Positions 13,814 through 23,615 of a DNA stretch of 51,450 nt are shown piece by piece. The DNA comes from Erythrobacter tepidarius (GTDB lineage Bacteria > Pseudomonadota > Alphaproteobacteria > Sphingomonadales > Sphingomonadaceae). Numbering within the stretch: the first letter of the stretch is position 1; each line of letters starts with the position of its first letter. The notes below the pieces were generated by a model. That model was not told the origin of the DNA and made no database searches. It was given only the letters and a program-made list of their open reading frames with translations. The stretch is taken from assembly GCF_002155695.1 (NCBI RefSeq), contig NZ_MUYJ01000016.1, positions 1 to 51,450 of the forward strand, read 5' to 3'. Both the position numbers and the translations under genes were made by a program.

Positions 13814-15844
13814 CTAAGAGCGCTTCAAGCGCGGCTTGCCTGTCCGGGACCGGTGATTGATCGGCAGCAGCTTGACGGGGTGCGGCTGAAGATGAGCGGT
13901 TGCGACATCGGTCCACCTCGCCATGAACGCCTTGTATTCGGCGAGCACCTTATCGACACCATGCGTCTTGGTGCGCTTGGAGTAGTGCAAGGCATTGGTG
14001 CCGGTCCGAGCATGGCCCATTACGTCAGCTCGCATGAGGTCGGGGGCTTCTGACGTGGCGTAGAAGCTAGAGCCCAGCGAGCGGATCGAGTGCATGTCCG
14101 CCTGCTTGCCTGACATCACGTTGACCGGGATCGGCATGTGCAGCCCGATCCAGTCCCTCATGTGTCCCCAGGCGATGTTGCGGAACTGGTGCCCACCGAC
14201 TCGCGCTTCATTGAGGTAGAGCTCCGGGAACAGAGCCTTGTGGCCTTCAGCCCGGATGACGCGCACGTAGTCGGCGAAGCCGAGGCGAAGGAGCTCGTCA
14301 TGCAACGGGATCATTCGGCCGCGCTTGGCATTCTTTTCCCCTCCATCGACCCCATCCTCTGCGCGCAGTTCGTTGTTCTGGATGACGAGGTTAGGAACGG
14401 CATCGTCGATGTGCACCTCGTCAGCGCGCAGGCCAGCAATTTCGTTCAGCGTGGCGTGGGTGTAGTAGAGCAGGATCGGCAGCCAATAGGCCGCGTCCTG
14501 ATACACGGCCGTTCCCGCTTCCGCACTGAGACGGCGCAGGTGCCCACCACCACCGGTCCAGATCGGGGCCGAGAAAAGGCACCTCATGTGCTCCGGCGTC
14601 CACGGCGGGCGCTCAGTCTTTTCGGATATTTTTTTGTGCTTCCCGAACTTGACCGCGCCAACGTCGAGCGCCTTCGTATTCGCGGCCTTAGGTGCCCACT
14701 CGTCTTCAGCGAGGATCTGATAGGCGGTCGACATGTAGGAGAGGTCACGCTTGATCGTGTTGACCGAGCGGGCGTTGGCGGGTGTGACCTTCAGCGTCGC
14801 AACCACCTCGTCAAACGGCCGATCGAAATCCTTGGCGGGACGGTAGTCACGCGGCATTTCGAGGAGGGCGTTCTTGAACTTCGCGACGTCGGCGTGGTTG
14901 TATTCGCCGAGGGGCTTGTCGCCAGTTACCCAGGCGAAGGTGCGCAGCACGCGCTCATATTGCGCCAGCCCCCTGTTCCAGTGTCCCGCCGCCCGAGCAA
15001 GCCTGAGGATTTTGGGGATGACCTCGCTGAACTTCGCGGTGTGATAGGTCTTGAACAGGCAGTCATCCCGGCCAGATGCGACCGGCGCAACAGCCGCGGA
15101 AGCGGGGGAGGGCAGAGCAGCAGGCTGTGGCGTCGCTGGTGCGGGCGGCGCGAATGTCAGCGGCTCGCCATTGCGGCGGCGCTTGGCGAGGAGCGCCGCT
15201 TCCTGGTCGAATGCCGACTGCACATCCTCGTCAAAGAAGTGTGCCGCTAGCCGATGAGCTTCAGCTCGGGCTGCCAGATGGATGTGCCGGAGGCGACCAA
15301 TCACAGCATCGGTCGGTTCGATGCCGAGACCTTCGGCCACCAAGGCCAGCGTCTCTTCATCCATGGTGTCTTTCCCGCATGTGCGGTCGAGATCGCATGC
15401 CACCAACTCGATATCCCAGTCGTCGTGGCCGGCAGCGGCAAGTGTCTGACGCTGCGCATCCGTGAGTTCGTTGGTCGTTCCAGGACGCTGGGCGATGTCA
15501 TAGGCGCTAGCTTGGGTGCGGTGGTCAGCGATGCGGGCAAGCGGGTCGCGTGAGGGGTCGTGGAACTCCGATACGAAGGTCGCGAGGCAATGGCGGAGCT
15601 CCGTTTCGAACAGGGACTTGAGCGTGTCCGCGTCGAGTTCCCGGTTCGATTCGTAGAAGGCATTCACAGTCCGTCTCACCTGGTCGAATTGCGCGGCGAG
15701 CCCGGTTGCGCGCTCGCGAGCCTCCTGCCCATTGCAGGTCGAAAGCGGCACTACGATAGTGAAATCCTTGCCGTTCTGGAAGCGGACGCGGCGCCGGAAG
15801 TAGTAGCGCCCGGACCGGCGGATGCTGAAAGGTATCTTGGGCAT
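13814..15844 (-). CDS. large tyrosine-type site-specific integrase at tRNA-Pro
   Basis: A 676-residue phage/island-type tyrosine recombinase. The N-terminus (FSIRRSGRYYFRRRVRF) is the short DUF6538-like arm-binding module; a linker rich in Ala/Pro follows at about 260-285, then a core-binding region (about 300-400) and the catalytic domain. Catalytic residues seen are K507 (NAKRGRMIPLHDEL), H585 and R588 (HSIRSLGSSF), H611 (MGHARTGT) and nucleophile Y621 (HYSK). The first Arg, expected in the 'TGxRxxE' helix, is replaced: the segment reads YTHATLNEIAGL with Thr465 in its place. ATG 15844 has a GGAGAG site upstream; the frame runs on through the tRNA, which is rejected. Its place beside the tRNA 3' end suggests it integrates the element there. 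Confidence 0.85.
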   Translation of the reverse strand: MPKIPFSIRRSGRYYFRRRVRFQNGKDFTIVVPLSTCNGQEARERATGLAAQFDQVRRTVNAFYESNRELDADTLKSLFETELRHCLATFVSEFHDPSRDPLARIADHRTQASAYDIAQRPGTTNELTDAQRQTLAAAGHDDWDIELVACDLDRTCGKDTMDEETLALVAEGLGIEPTDAVIGRLRHIHLAARAEAHRLAAHFFDEDVQSAFDQEAALLAKRRRNGEPLTFAPPAPATPQPAALPSPASAAVAPVASGRDDCLFKTYHTAKFSEVIPKILRLARAAGHWNRGLAQYERVLRTFAWVTGDKPLGEYNHADVAKFKNALLEMPRDYRPAKDFDRPFDEVVATLKVTPANARSVNTIKRDLSYMSTAYQILAEDEWAPKAANTKALDVGAVKFGKHKKISEKTERPPWTPEHMRCLFSAPIWTGGGGHLRRLSAEAGTAVYQDAAYWLPILLYYTHATLNEIAGLRADEVHIDDAVPNLVIQNNELRAEDGVDGGEKNAKRGRMIPLHDELLRLGFADYVRVIRAEGHKALFPELYLNEARVGGHQFRNIAWGHMRDWIGLHMPIPVNVMSGKQADMHSIRSLGSSFYATSEAPDLMRADVMGHARTGTNALHYSKRTKTHGVDKVLAEYKAFMARWTDVATAHLQPHPVKLLPINHRSRTGKPRLKRS

Positions 15845-15953
15845 TGAAGGGCTCTCCGAGATGCCTCGGTGAACCGGCATGTGATACATTACGTAACACT
15901 CCGCCTCACCGAGAGGTGAAAAGCGGTTTTCCTTCAATGCTTTGCAAGAAAAG

Positions 15954-16030
<77 letters not shown>

Positions 16031-16216
16031 CGCTGCGGTTTTCCTTAGGTTTGGCGCCGTTCCGGTGCAAGCGGAACGTGTGGCAAGTGGCAGCTGGTGA
16101 CAGAGCAAGGCCAGAACCGCCAGCCGCAATCCCGAAACAGTCCCGGAACCCTTCCGATGCCGTTCCCCTTGACCACCGCCGCGCTGGCCATTTCTGCTTG
16201 CTCGCCCCCGCCCCGG

Positions 16217-16289
16217 TGGGCCCGGCAGGATTCGAACCCGCGACCTAGCCGTTATGAGCGGCCAGCTCTAACCGCTGAGCTACAGGCCC
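16217..16289 (-). tRNA. tRNA with CAU anticodon, probably tRNA-Ile2
   Basis: A 73-base tRNA gene; acceptor stem gggcctg / cgggccc with one wobble pair, anticodon CAT in ctCATaa, T arm ggttcgaatcc. The D arm and variable part (tagctcagcggttagagc, ggtcgc) match the lysidine-modified tRNA-Ile2(CAU) type better than elongator Met. The three bases after the discriminator are CCG, so CCA is not fully encoded. Confidence 0.9.
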
Positions 16290-16369
16290 CGATCAATGCG
16301 TACCGGAGACAGGGCGAGGGTTAGCCCCTACTCCGGCGCAAGGGCCGAGACAAGCGCGCAAAGCTTTCC

Positions 16370-17371
16370 CTAGCCGACGCTGGCCGCCAGAATCTCTGCC
16401 ACGGTGCAGCTGCGCACGCCGCGCCGGGCAAGCTCGGCATACACCGCGGCAAACCATGCATAGAGCGCCTCGACTGCCGCTTCGTCAGAGGCATAAGGCG
16501 TCAGTCCGGGCGCCAGCGTCGGACTGTGGAACGATAGCACCAGCACCGGCAAGCCGCTGTCGAGCGCGATGTCGATGCCGCGCATCGCCTCTTCGATGGA
16601 GACCCCTTCGGGTGTCAGCGCGATGCGTTCGAGCAGGGCGAGCCGCGACAGCGCGCCGAGCGCGCCGGGGATCCGCGCACCGAGCCGCTGCAGCGGCACG
16701 CCGAAATTGCGCAACAGGCCCGCGTGAACGCTGGTGACTGGCAGTTCGAGCAGCCTGCGCTCTGCATCGACCCAGTAGGGTGCGAGCGGGTGGTAGGAAT
16801 AGTCTGGCCCACCTTGGCTGCTGTAATCGAACAGCGGTCGCACCGAGGTATCGATCCGAATTCCCACGGCCTTGAGCATATCCGCGGTTCTCGGCCCAAG
16901 CCCGTAGCGCCCGGCGCGGTAGATCAGCGGCGCGCTGGAGAAAGCGGCCTCTATCGCATCGCGCAAGGCGCTGAACTTGGCCGCTTCGAGCGCGGGCGGG
17001 AGATTGCCGGCGAAAGAGTTGAAGTGGGTAATCTCCTCCTCGAACGGCGGGTTGACCCAAGGGTGAAGCTGCACCCCGACCTCGGCGGTGCCGCGTTGGA
17101 TTGCATCGCCGATGATCTCTACCGCGCGCGAATCGCTGACGATCGGCCAGTCGACCAGATAGACGGGATGCGCGCCGATTGCCTCGCAGAAGCTCTGGAA
17201 ACGCGGGATCGCCGCGACATGGCTCAGGCCGCCCCCTTCGCGGCTGAAGGGGGCATCCCAGTCAAATTCCTCTTCGGTGTCGACGGTCAGCAGCACGCGC
17301 GGGCCGAACCCCGGAGCCAGCCGCGCTGCGGCACCGGCAGGCGGCGGCACCAGCATCGATTCCGTCGCCAT
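16370..17371 (-). CDS. WalW-like polysaccharide deacetylase family protein
   Basis: A 333-residue NodB-fold protein. The N-terminal LLTVDTEEEFDW motif (about 27-38) is the acidic Asp pair start of the deacetylase metal site in WalW-type proteins, with HPW (about 103-105) providing the His. RAGRYGLGPRT (about 154-164) is the conserved Arg-Gly segment and LVLSFHSPTL (about 281-290) carries the last His. No signal peptide is visible, so it is probably cytoplasmic. It is 21 bases downstream of the histidine kinase gene on the same strand, which suggests an operon and a role in surface polysaccharide formation. Confidence 0.8.
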   Translation of the reverse strand: MATESMLVPPPAGAAARLAPGFGPRVLLTVDTEEEFDWDAPFSREGGGLSHVAAIPRFQSFCEAIGAHPVYLVDWPIVSDSRAVEIIGDAIQRGTAEVGVQLHPWVNPPFEEEITHFNSFAGNLPPALEAAKFSALRDAIEAAFSSAPLIYRAGRYGLGPRTADMLKAVGIRIDTSVRPLFDYSSQGGPDYSYHPLAPYWVDAERRLLELPVTSVHAGLLRNFGVPLQRLGARIPGALGALSRLALLERIALTPEGVSIEEAMRGIDIALDSGLPVLVLSFHSPTLAPGLTPYASDEAAVEALYAWFAAVYAELARRGVRSCTVAEILAASVG

Positions 17372-17392
17372 GCGTCACTTCCCTCGTCTGCC

Positions 17393-19180
17393 CTAAGGCG
17401 CGTGTGCCGCCGCACCACCCACAGCAGGGCTAGGCAAGGTGTCAGAGCCGGTCAAGAGCGGCAAGGTCAGCACCACAGCATTGCCTTCGCGCACCAGCGC
17501 GCCGCCAGCCGCGCGGACCTCTGCGCGCGCGAGCCGCAAGGCAAAACCCGCGCCGAACAGGCCGGTGTTGATCATCCCGTCTGCCGGACGGACAGTGGCG
17601 GCAAACAGATCTTCTGCGCGGGCGAGCTCGGCGGGAAGGGTGCAGGACAGTCGAGCGAGCGCCTGGCCCTGGCCGATCACCGGCGCCAGCTCAGCCGTCA
17701 GCCTTTCGCCTTCACCACAGGCCGCCCCGATACTCGCCAGCAGGCGCCACAGCATCGCCTCGGCATCCTCGGCATCGCACGGCACCAGCAGACTGGTTTG
17801 CGCCGCGGTATCGAGCGCGATCCCGGCGCCGCGTGTCTCCAGCACCGGCGCGATCTGGCCGAGCATTCGCAGCACCAGCGTGGCCAGATCGGCCTCCCCC
17901 GGCGCGATCCCCAGCGCCCCGGTTTCGAGCCGCGCGAGCCGGTCGAGCTCCTCGAAGCCGGCAAGGATATGCGCGGCATCGGCGGCGATCGCAGCGGCCA
18001 GCGCGCGATATTCATGGGGCGCGGGCCCGAACAATTGTTGCTGGATCACCTCGGCATAGCCCTGGACGGCGGTGACCGGGGTGCGCAGCTCGTGCAGCAG
18101 CTGGCGGATACGGTCGGCCTCGCGCGCCTCGGGTGCCTGTGATTGGGCCGGATCCGCGAGCGCCCGGCGGAAGCGTCCGACATAACCGGTGAAATGGCCT
18201 TCGAGGCTGAAGCCGGGCTGGGCATCGAGTGTCCATTCCCCCGCAATCGCGGGTGCGCCCGACAGCACGAAAGGGGCGCCGGTGATCGGCTGGCGCCGGG
18301 CGAAAGCCCGGCCGATACTGTCGCCGGGCGCGGCATCGGCCGGCTGCGGGCTGACCAGCCTTGTGCCGATCACCATGGCCGCAACTTCGGGCGTTGCCCA
18401 TTCGATCCGTCCTGCGGCGTCGGCGGTGAAGGCGAAACCGGTGACCGGACGTTCGGGCAGCTCGACCAGTTCGCCGAGCGGCAGGCGCGGCGAGAGATCG
18501 GTCTCGCCGGCGCTCTTGCTGCGCTCGCGGCGGAACTGGGCGATGCGTTCGACCAGAGCGGAAATCTCGCTGCGCCCGGTTTCGTCGCGATCAGGCCGGG
18601 TTACTGGTGCCGGCGCGGGATCGCGGCGGCGTGGCCGCGGGGCGGGCGGAGGCGGCGCCTGCGGCGCGGCATGCGGGGGCGCGACGGGGATGGTCGCCTC
18701 CGGCATCGCCTCGGCATTGCGGCCTTCGGGTGACGGGAGAGCGCGATCATGCACACCCAGCTGCGCCAGCAGCGCCTCGACATCGACCGGCAAGTCGCGG
18801 CGCAGGCGCAGGAAGCCGCGCGCGCGCACTGGCAGGCGCGGGATCAGCGCGGTCCAGTCCTCGGCCGTCAGATCGGCGCGCGACAGGGCGGCGATGGCGA
18901 CATCGGGTTCCTGATCGGCGAGATGCGCGGCAAGATCGGGACTGCGGAAACGCCAGCCCGCCTCACGGATCATGCCGGCGCGCTCGGCAGCGGGGATCGC
19001 TTCGGCCAAGGCATCCATCCGCAGCCACGCGGCGGCGACAAGGCTCTGGTGCTGCGGTCCGCCGCGATGGACCCGATCCTTGCCGAGCAGGTCGAGCAAT
19101 TGCCGATACTGCGTGCGCAAGCCCCGCTCGCCAGAGGCGCGCTGGCGCAGCACGGTGGCAAGGCGGTCATCGAAAAACAA
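17393..19180 (-). CDS. divergent sensor histidine kinase
   Basis: A 595-residue cytoplasmic-looking protein. The N-terminal 145 residues are helical without membrane segments, then comes a Pro-rich linker (165-197) and a PAS-like region (about 245-340). The H-box LLHELRTPVTAV (His363) and dimerisation helices (about 355-420) are clear. In the ATP-binding domain the N-box is replaced by MLWRLLASIGAA (about 476-487), with no Asn, and the DxGxG is missing; only a G2-like GLFGAGFALRLARAEV (540-555) remains. It may therefore be a weak or dead kinase that acts as a phosphatase or scaffold. The start is a TTG with GGAG 7 bases upstream; no in-frame ATG near it fits. It forms an operon with the deacetylase. 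Confidence 0.75.
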   Translation of the reverse strand: MFFDDRLATVLRQRASGERGLRTQYRQLLDLLGKDRVHRGGPQHQSLVAAAWLRMDALAEAIPAAERAGMIREAGWRFRSPDLAAHLADQEPDVAIAALSRADLTAEDWTALIPRLPVRARGFLRLRRDLPVDVEALLAQLGVHDRALPSPEGRNAEAMPEATIPVAPPHAAPQAPPPPAPRPRRRDPAPAPVTRPDRDETGRSEISALVERIAQFRRERSKSAGETDLSPRLPLGELVELPERPVTGFAFTADAAGRIEWATPEVAAMVIGTRLVSPQPADAAPGDSIGRAFARRQPITGAPFVLSGAPAIAGEWTLDAQPGFSLEGHFTGYVGRFRRALADPAQSQAPEAREADRIRQLLHELRTPVTAVQGYAEVIQQQLFGPAPHEYRALAAAIAADAAHILAGFEELDRLARLETGALGIAPGEADLATLVLRMLGQIAPVLETRGAGIALDTAAQTSLLVPCDAEDAEAMLWRLLASIGAACGEGERLTAELAPVIGQGQALARLSCTLPAELARAEDLFAATVRPADGMINTGLFGAGFALRLARAEVRAAGGALVREGNAVVLTLPLLTGSDTLPSPAVGGAAAHAP

Positions 19181-19367
19181 GCGGGGACTCCTGAAACCTG
19201 GCCCGAGTTCTGGTTCAACCGGCGCTGCGCCGTTCGAATCGGAGGCGGATTCTGCCTCCGCCTGCCACTGTCTAGCGCCACCAGCCTGCCATGATCTAAC
19301 AGGATAGCGAAATTGTCACAGTCTGACGCGCAAGGTGCGTTGCAAAGCGGGACAATTGCTGGCAAAC

Positions 19368-19380
19368 CTAATAATATTAG
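19368..19380. promoter_or_regulatory. AT-rich palindrome between divergent genes
   Basis: ctaata-a-tattag, a perfect 6-1-6 palindrome in a GC-rich setting, 100 bases upstream of the Lrp-family gene. It suits an autoregulatory Lrp/AsnC site. The rest of the 300-base interval (19181-19480) shows nothing else assignable. Confidence 0.35.
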
Positions 19381-19480
19381 CGAAGCGAGCCATCCGGCAC
19401 GCCTCTTCTTACTTTCGGGATCATCGGGCCGCGGCGTTGGCGTGTAAAGAACGTGCCGGCCGGCAGGGAGCTTTAGCAGA

Positions 19481-19942
19481 GTGGCCAATCTGGATGACAT
19501 CGACCGCCGACTGCTGGCGGAACTGCAGGCGCAAGGACGCATGACCAATGTCGAGCTGGCGCAGCGTGTCGGGCTGACTGCCCCGCCGTGCCTGCGCCGG
19601 GTGCGCGGGCTCGAGGAAGACGGGGTGATCCGCGGCTATCACGCCGATCTCGATCCCTCCAAGCTCGGCTTTGCCATCACCGTCTTTGCGATGGTCAGCC
19701 TCAAGAGCCAGGCCGAAAGTTCCCTGCGCGAATTCGAGGAACACATGAAGGCGCTTCCCGAAGTGCGCGAGTGCCACATGCTCAATGGCGAGATCGACTT
19801 CATCCTCAAGATCGTGAGCAAGGACCTCCAGAGTTTTCAGGAATTCCTGACCGGCAAGCTGACCCCGGCGCCCAATGTCGAAAGCGTGAAGACCTCGCTG
19901 ACGATCCGCACCGCCAAGCAGGAGCCGGGCGTCCCGCTCTAA
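19481..19942 (+). CDS. Lrp/AsnC family transcriptional regulator
   Basis: A 153-residue Lrp/AsnC regulator. Residues about 4-60 form the winged helix-turn-helix (LDDIDRRLLAELQAQGRMTN, VELAQRVGLTAPPCLRRVRG), followed by the RAM ligand-binding and dimerisation domain (ITVFAMVSL at about 66-74, ECHMLNGEIDFILKI at about 100-114). Proteins of this size bind DNA as multimers and respond to amino acids. The start is a GTG; a gggag site lies about 11 bases upstream. It is divergent from the histidine kinase gene, with an AT-rich palindrome in between. Confidence 0.9.
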   Translation: MANLDDIDRRLLAELQAQGRMTNVELAQRVGLTAPPCLRRVRGLEEDGVIRGYHADLDPSKLGFAITVFAMVSLKSQAESSLREFEEHMKALPEVRECHMLNGEIDFILKIVSKDLQSFQEFLTGKLTPAPNVESVKTSLTIRTAKQEPGVPL

Positions 19943-20098
19943 GGCTGCGGGGCTGGACAAAGAGGGGCCTGTCTCGCGCAGTTGCGCCGGATGCCGCAGG
20001 GCCAGTCCCAAGCCGTGGCTCCAGCGGCTTGTGCGCGCCAAGGGCTTCGCCCGGCCTGATGACCGGAAAGCACGGTGCGGTGCTGCGCGAGAGAAGCT

Positions 20099-21409
20099 CT
20101 AATGCAGCTTGAGCTTGGGCCGCACGATGCGGTTCACCCGGCCGATCATCATCAGGAAGATCGCCTTGATCCAGCCGTGGATGCCGATCAGGTGCAGCCG
20201 ATAGAGCGAAGTGTAGATGAACCGAGCCAGCCGCCCCTCGATCGCCATGCTCCCGCCGATCAGGTTGCCCATCAGGCTCCCCACGGTCGAGAAGCGCGAG
20301 AGGGAAACGAGCGAGCCCTTGTCACGGTAGACGAAACGTTCGAGCGGCCTGCCTTCCTGCATCCGCACGATGTTGGTGAACACGGTTTCGGCCATCTGAT
20401 GGGCGGCCTGCGCGCGCGGCGGGATCGGGCGATCCGCGCCGGGCGGGGTATAGCTGGCGCAGTCGCCCAAAGCGAAGATCGCGGGATCGACCGTGGTCTG
20501 GAGCGTGTCGGTGACGATGATCTGGTTTCGCGAATTGGTTTCCAGGCCCAAACTGCTGAGGAAATCCGCGCCCTTCACGCCCGCGGCCCAGACGATCAGA
20601 TCGGCCTCGATCACTTCGCCCGACTTGGTGATCAGTTGGCGGGAACGGGCCTCGATCACCTGCGTGGCGGGCCGCACTTCCACGCCCAGCCGGCCTAACT
20701 CATAGGCTGCGGCATTGGCCAACTTTTCGGGCAGGGCAGGCAGGATGCGCGGGCCGGCCTCGAGCAGGGTGACGTGCATCCGGCTCTCGTCAAACACCTC
20801 CAGACCGTAGTGCCTCAGCGCCCCTGCCGCGTTGTAGAGTTCCGCCGCCAGTTCCACCCCAGTCGCCCCGCCGCCGACAATGGCGACGCGCACCTGTTCG
20901 TTGGCGGTGGGGTCGTTCATCATCGCCCTGCTAACGCGCAGGCAATGATTGAGCAGGCGGGTGCGGAAGCGGTCCGCCTGTTCGCGGCTGTCGAGGTAGA
21001 GGCAATGCTCCTTCACCCCCTTTACGCCGAAATCGTTGGAGATCGAGCCGATGGCGAGGGCCAGAATGTCGTAGCGGATGGTGTGGCCCGCGATCAGCTC
21101 GCTGCCGTCTTCGTCCTTCACGGGCGCAAGGCTGATGGTCTTGGCGGCCCGGTCGATGCCTTCGAGGCTGCCCTGGAAGAAACGGTAGCCCCAGCGGTAG
21201 CAATGCCCGCGATAGCCAACCTCGTCGAGGTTCGCGTCCAATGACCCGGCGGCGACTTCGTGCAGCAAGGGCTTCCAGATGTGGGAGAGGTTCTTGTCGA
21301 CCAGAATGATGTCGTGCCGCTTGCGCCCATACTTGGCCCCGAGCCTGCGCACCAGCTCCAGCCCCCCGGCGCCCCCGCCGACGACGACAATCTGGGTCTT
21401 GCGGTTCAT
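20099..21409 (-). CDS. type II NADH dehydrogenase-like FAD oxidoreductase
   Basis: A 436-residue pyridine nucleotide-disulphide oxidoreductase of the NDH-2 family, which passes electrons from NADH to quinone without pumping protons. The FAD-binding Rossmann motif is VVVGGGAGGLELV (about 8-20), the second (NADH) is VAIVGGGATGVELAAEL, and the FAD-contact ALGDCA follows at about 325. The C-terminal region has a basic amphipathic segment (about 385-436, ARFIYTSLYRLHLIGIHGW) suited to membrane attachment. ATG 21409 has an AGGAG site; upstream in-frame starts are less likely. It stands alone between the Lrp gene and accC. Confidence 0.9.
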   Translation of the reverse strand: MNRKTQIVVVGGGAGGLELVRRLGAKYGRKRHDIILVDKNLSHIWKPLLHEVAAGSLDANLDEVGYRGHCYRWGYRFFQGSLEGIDRAAKTISLAPVKDEDGSELIAGHTIRYDILALAIGSISNDFGVKGVKEHCLYLDSREQADRFRTRLLNHCLRVSRAMMNDPTANEQVRVAIVGGGATGVELAAELYNAAGALRHYGLEVFDESRMHVTLLEAGPRILPALPEKLANAAAYELGRLGVEVRPATQVIEARSRQLITKSGEVIEADLIVWAAGVKGADFLSSLGLETNSRNQIIVTDTLQTTVDPAIFALGDCASYTPPGADRPIPPRAQAAHQMAETVFTNIVRMQEGRPLERFVYRDKGSLVSLSRFSTVGSLMGNLIGGSMAIEGRLARFIYTSLYRLHLIGIHGWIKAIFLMMIGRVNRIVRPKLKLH

Positions 21410-21639
21410 CGAACACTCCTTCGCGCAAGCGCGCCGCGCAGGCCCGGACATGGCCATAGCCCGGCGGCAAAACAAAATCGCGTCAAATCATGTCGCTGGA
21501 CTGCGGCATGAGCGTTCTCGAAGGGGAGGCGGGCCGGGAGATAACCAAATGGGCGGGAAGGGCCAAGCCTCCCGCCCGCAATCGCTACGGTTTCTTGTTG
21601 CGGTGCAGCATAATTGCACCGGTCAGGGCTGGCGCGCGA

Positions 21640-22989
21640 TCAGGCCTCGCGTTGCTCCAGCCACTTTTCCAGCCACTTGATCGAATAGTCGCCGTTGAGA
21701 ATGTCATCCTGCCGCAGCAGTTCCTGGTGGAGCGGGATGTTGGTTTTCACGCCCTCCACGACCATTTCCTCGAGCGCGCGGCGCAGGCGCATGATGCAGC
21801 CTTCGCGCGTGCGGCCGTAAACGATCAGCTTGGCGATCATCGAATCGTAATAGGGCGGAATGCGATAGCCGGCGTAAAGCCCTGAGTCGACGCGCACGTG
21901 CATCCCGCCGGCCGCGTGGTAGTAGGTCACAAGGCCAGGCGAAGGCGCGAAGGTGAAAGGGTCTTCGGCGTTGATCCGGCACTCGATCGCGTGGCCGTGG
22001 AACTCCAGCTCGTCCTGCTTCACCGACAGCGGGCGGCCCTCGGCAATGCGGATTTGCTCGCGCACCAGATCAACGCCGGTGATAAGCTCGGTCACCGGAT
22101 GTTCCACCTGCAGGCGGGTGTTCATCTCGATGAAGTAGAACGCGCCGTTCTCCCACAGGAACTCGATCGTGCCCGCACCGCGATAGCCCATGTCGCGCAT
22201 CGCCTGCGCGCAGACCTCGCCCATGCGCATCCGCTCCTCGCTCGAGATGACAGGGGAAGGGGCCTCTTCGAGCACCTTCTGGTGGCGGCGCTGGAGCGAG
22301 CAATCGCGCTCGCCCAGATGGATCGCGTTGCCCTTGCCGTCACCGAACACCTGGAATTCGATGTGGCGCGGGTTGCCGAGATATTTCTCGATATAGACGG
22401 TCGCGTCGCCGAAGGCGGCCTTCGCCTCTGATCCGGCCTGCTGCATCAGGGTCTCGAGCTTGTCCTCGCTCTCGCACACCTTCATGCCGCGCCCGCCACC
22501 GCCGCTGGCAGCCTTGATGATCACGGGGTAGCCGATCTCCTTCGCGATGCGGCGCGCTTCGTCAAAGTCGGAAACCGCGCCGTCGCTGCCGGGCACCAGC
22601 GGCAAGCCTAGAGCGCCCGCGGTGCGTTTGGCCTCGACCTTGTCGCCCATTGTGCGGATGTGTTCGGGCTTGGGGCCAATCCAGATGATGTCATGCGCCT
22701 CGACGATCTCGGCGAACTTGGCGTTCTCCGATAGGAAGCCGTAGCCCGGGTGGATGGCGTCGCACTGGGCGATTTCCGCGGCCGAGATGATGTTGGCGAT
22801 GTTGAGATAGCTCTCGGAAGCAGGCGGCGGGCCGATGCACACGGCATGGTCGGCCAGCCGCACATGCATGGCGTCGGCATCGGCGGTGGAGTGCACCGCC
22901 ACGGTTTCGATGCCCATCTCGTGCGCGGCGCGATGGATGCGCAGCGCGATTTCGCCACGATTGGCGATCAGGATACGCTTGATGCTCAT
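21640..22989 (-). CDS. accC: acetyl-CoA carboxylase biotin carboxylase subunit
   Basis: A 449-residue biotin carboxylase that uses ATP and bicarbonate to carboxylate biotin on AccB, the first step of fatty acid synthesis. Typical features are the start [13 protein letters not shown] (6-18), the ATP-grasp loop SGGGGRGM (about 162-169), [14 protein letters not shown], and the [14 protein letters not shown] catalytic block (about 288-301). Length is the usual about 450. It is 4 bases downstream of accB on the same strand, with aroQ upstream, the common alphaproteobacterial order. Confidence 0.97.
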   Translation of the reverse strand: MSIKRILIANRGEIALRIHRAAHEMGIETVAVHSTADADAMHVRLADHAVCIGPPPASESYLNIANIISAAEIAQCDAIHPGYGFLSENAKFAEIVEAHDIIWIGPKPEHIRTMGDKVEAKRTAGALGLPLVPGSDGAVSDFDEARRIAKEIGYPVIIKAASGGGGRGMKVCESEDKLETLMQQAGSEAKAAFGDATVYIEKYLGNPRHIEFQVFGDGKGNAIHLGERDCSLQRRHQKVLEEAPSPVISSEERMRMGEVCAQAMRDMGYRGAGTIEFLWENGAFYFIEMNTRLQVEHPVTELITGVDLVREQIRIAEGRPLSVKQDELEFHGHAIECRINAEDPFTFAPSPGLVTYYHAAGGMHVRVDSGLYAGYRIPPYYDSMIAKLIVYGRTREGCIMRLRRALEEMVVEGVKTNIPLHQELLRQDDILNGDYSIKWLEKWLEQREA

Positions 22990-22993
22990 GAGC

Positions 22994-23509
22994 TTAGGAG
23001 ATCACCACGAGCGGCTGGTCGAATTCGACCGGCTGGGCGTTTTCGACCAGGATTGCTGTGACCGTGCCGGACTTGGGCGCGGTGATCGGGTTCATCACCT
23101 TCATCGCCTCGACGATCAGCAGGGTGTCGCCTTCCTTCACGCTCTTGCCGACCGTGATGAAGGGGGCAGCGCCCGGTTCCGGGGCGAGGTAGCAGGTGCC
23201 GACCATCGGCGACTTGACCGCGTCCTTGAGATCAGGGCCAGCCGGCGCGGGGCTTTCCGCCGGGGCAGGCGCTGCGGCAGCGGGGGCAGGCGCGGCAGCG
23301 GCAGGCGCAGGCGCAGCGGCATAGGCCGGAGCGGCGGCGGCCACGCTTGCGCGCGACACGCGGATCTTGCGGTCGTCGTCCTCGACCTCGATCTCGGTGA
23401 GGCCCGTTTCGTTGAGCAGTTCGGCCAGCTCGCGCACCAGCGCGGTGTCGATGTTCATGCCCGGCTTGCGCCCGTTTGCCTTGCCGGAATGGCCAGCGTC
23501 GTTTGCCAT
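22994..23509 (-). CDS. accB: biotin carboxyl carrier protein
   Basis: A 171-residue biotin carboxyl carrier protein of acetyl-CoA carboxylase. The C-terminal biotinyl domain has the modified Lys in EAMKVMN, and [18 protein letters not shown] is the typical entry strand. The middle (about 55-90) is an Ala/Pro-rich flexible linker. The N-terminal residues 1-50 include a short domain ([20 protein letters not shown]) usual for AccB. It lies 106 bases downstream of aroQ and directly before accC. Confidence 0.96.
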   Translation of the reverse strand: MANDAGHSGKANGRKPGMNIDTALVRELAELLNETGLTEIEVEDDDRKIRVSRASVAAAAPAYAAAPAPAAAAPAPAAAAPAPAESPAPAGPDLKDAVKSPMVGTCYLAPEPGAAPFITVGKSVKEGDTLLIVEAMKVMNPITAPKSGTVTAILVENAQPVEFDQPLVVIS

Positions 23510-23615
23510 GTATGCCTCTTGTTATCTGGTAGGCCCGTGAAGCGCCGGGGACTATTGCCGCGAATTGCGGCTGGCAAGTGGCAAGGGTGCAATTTGTGAA
23601 AGTTGGGTGACGATT

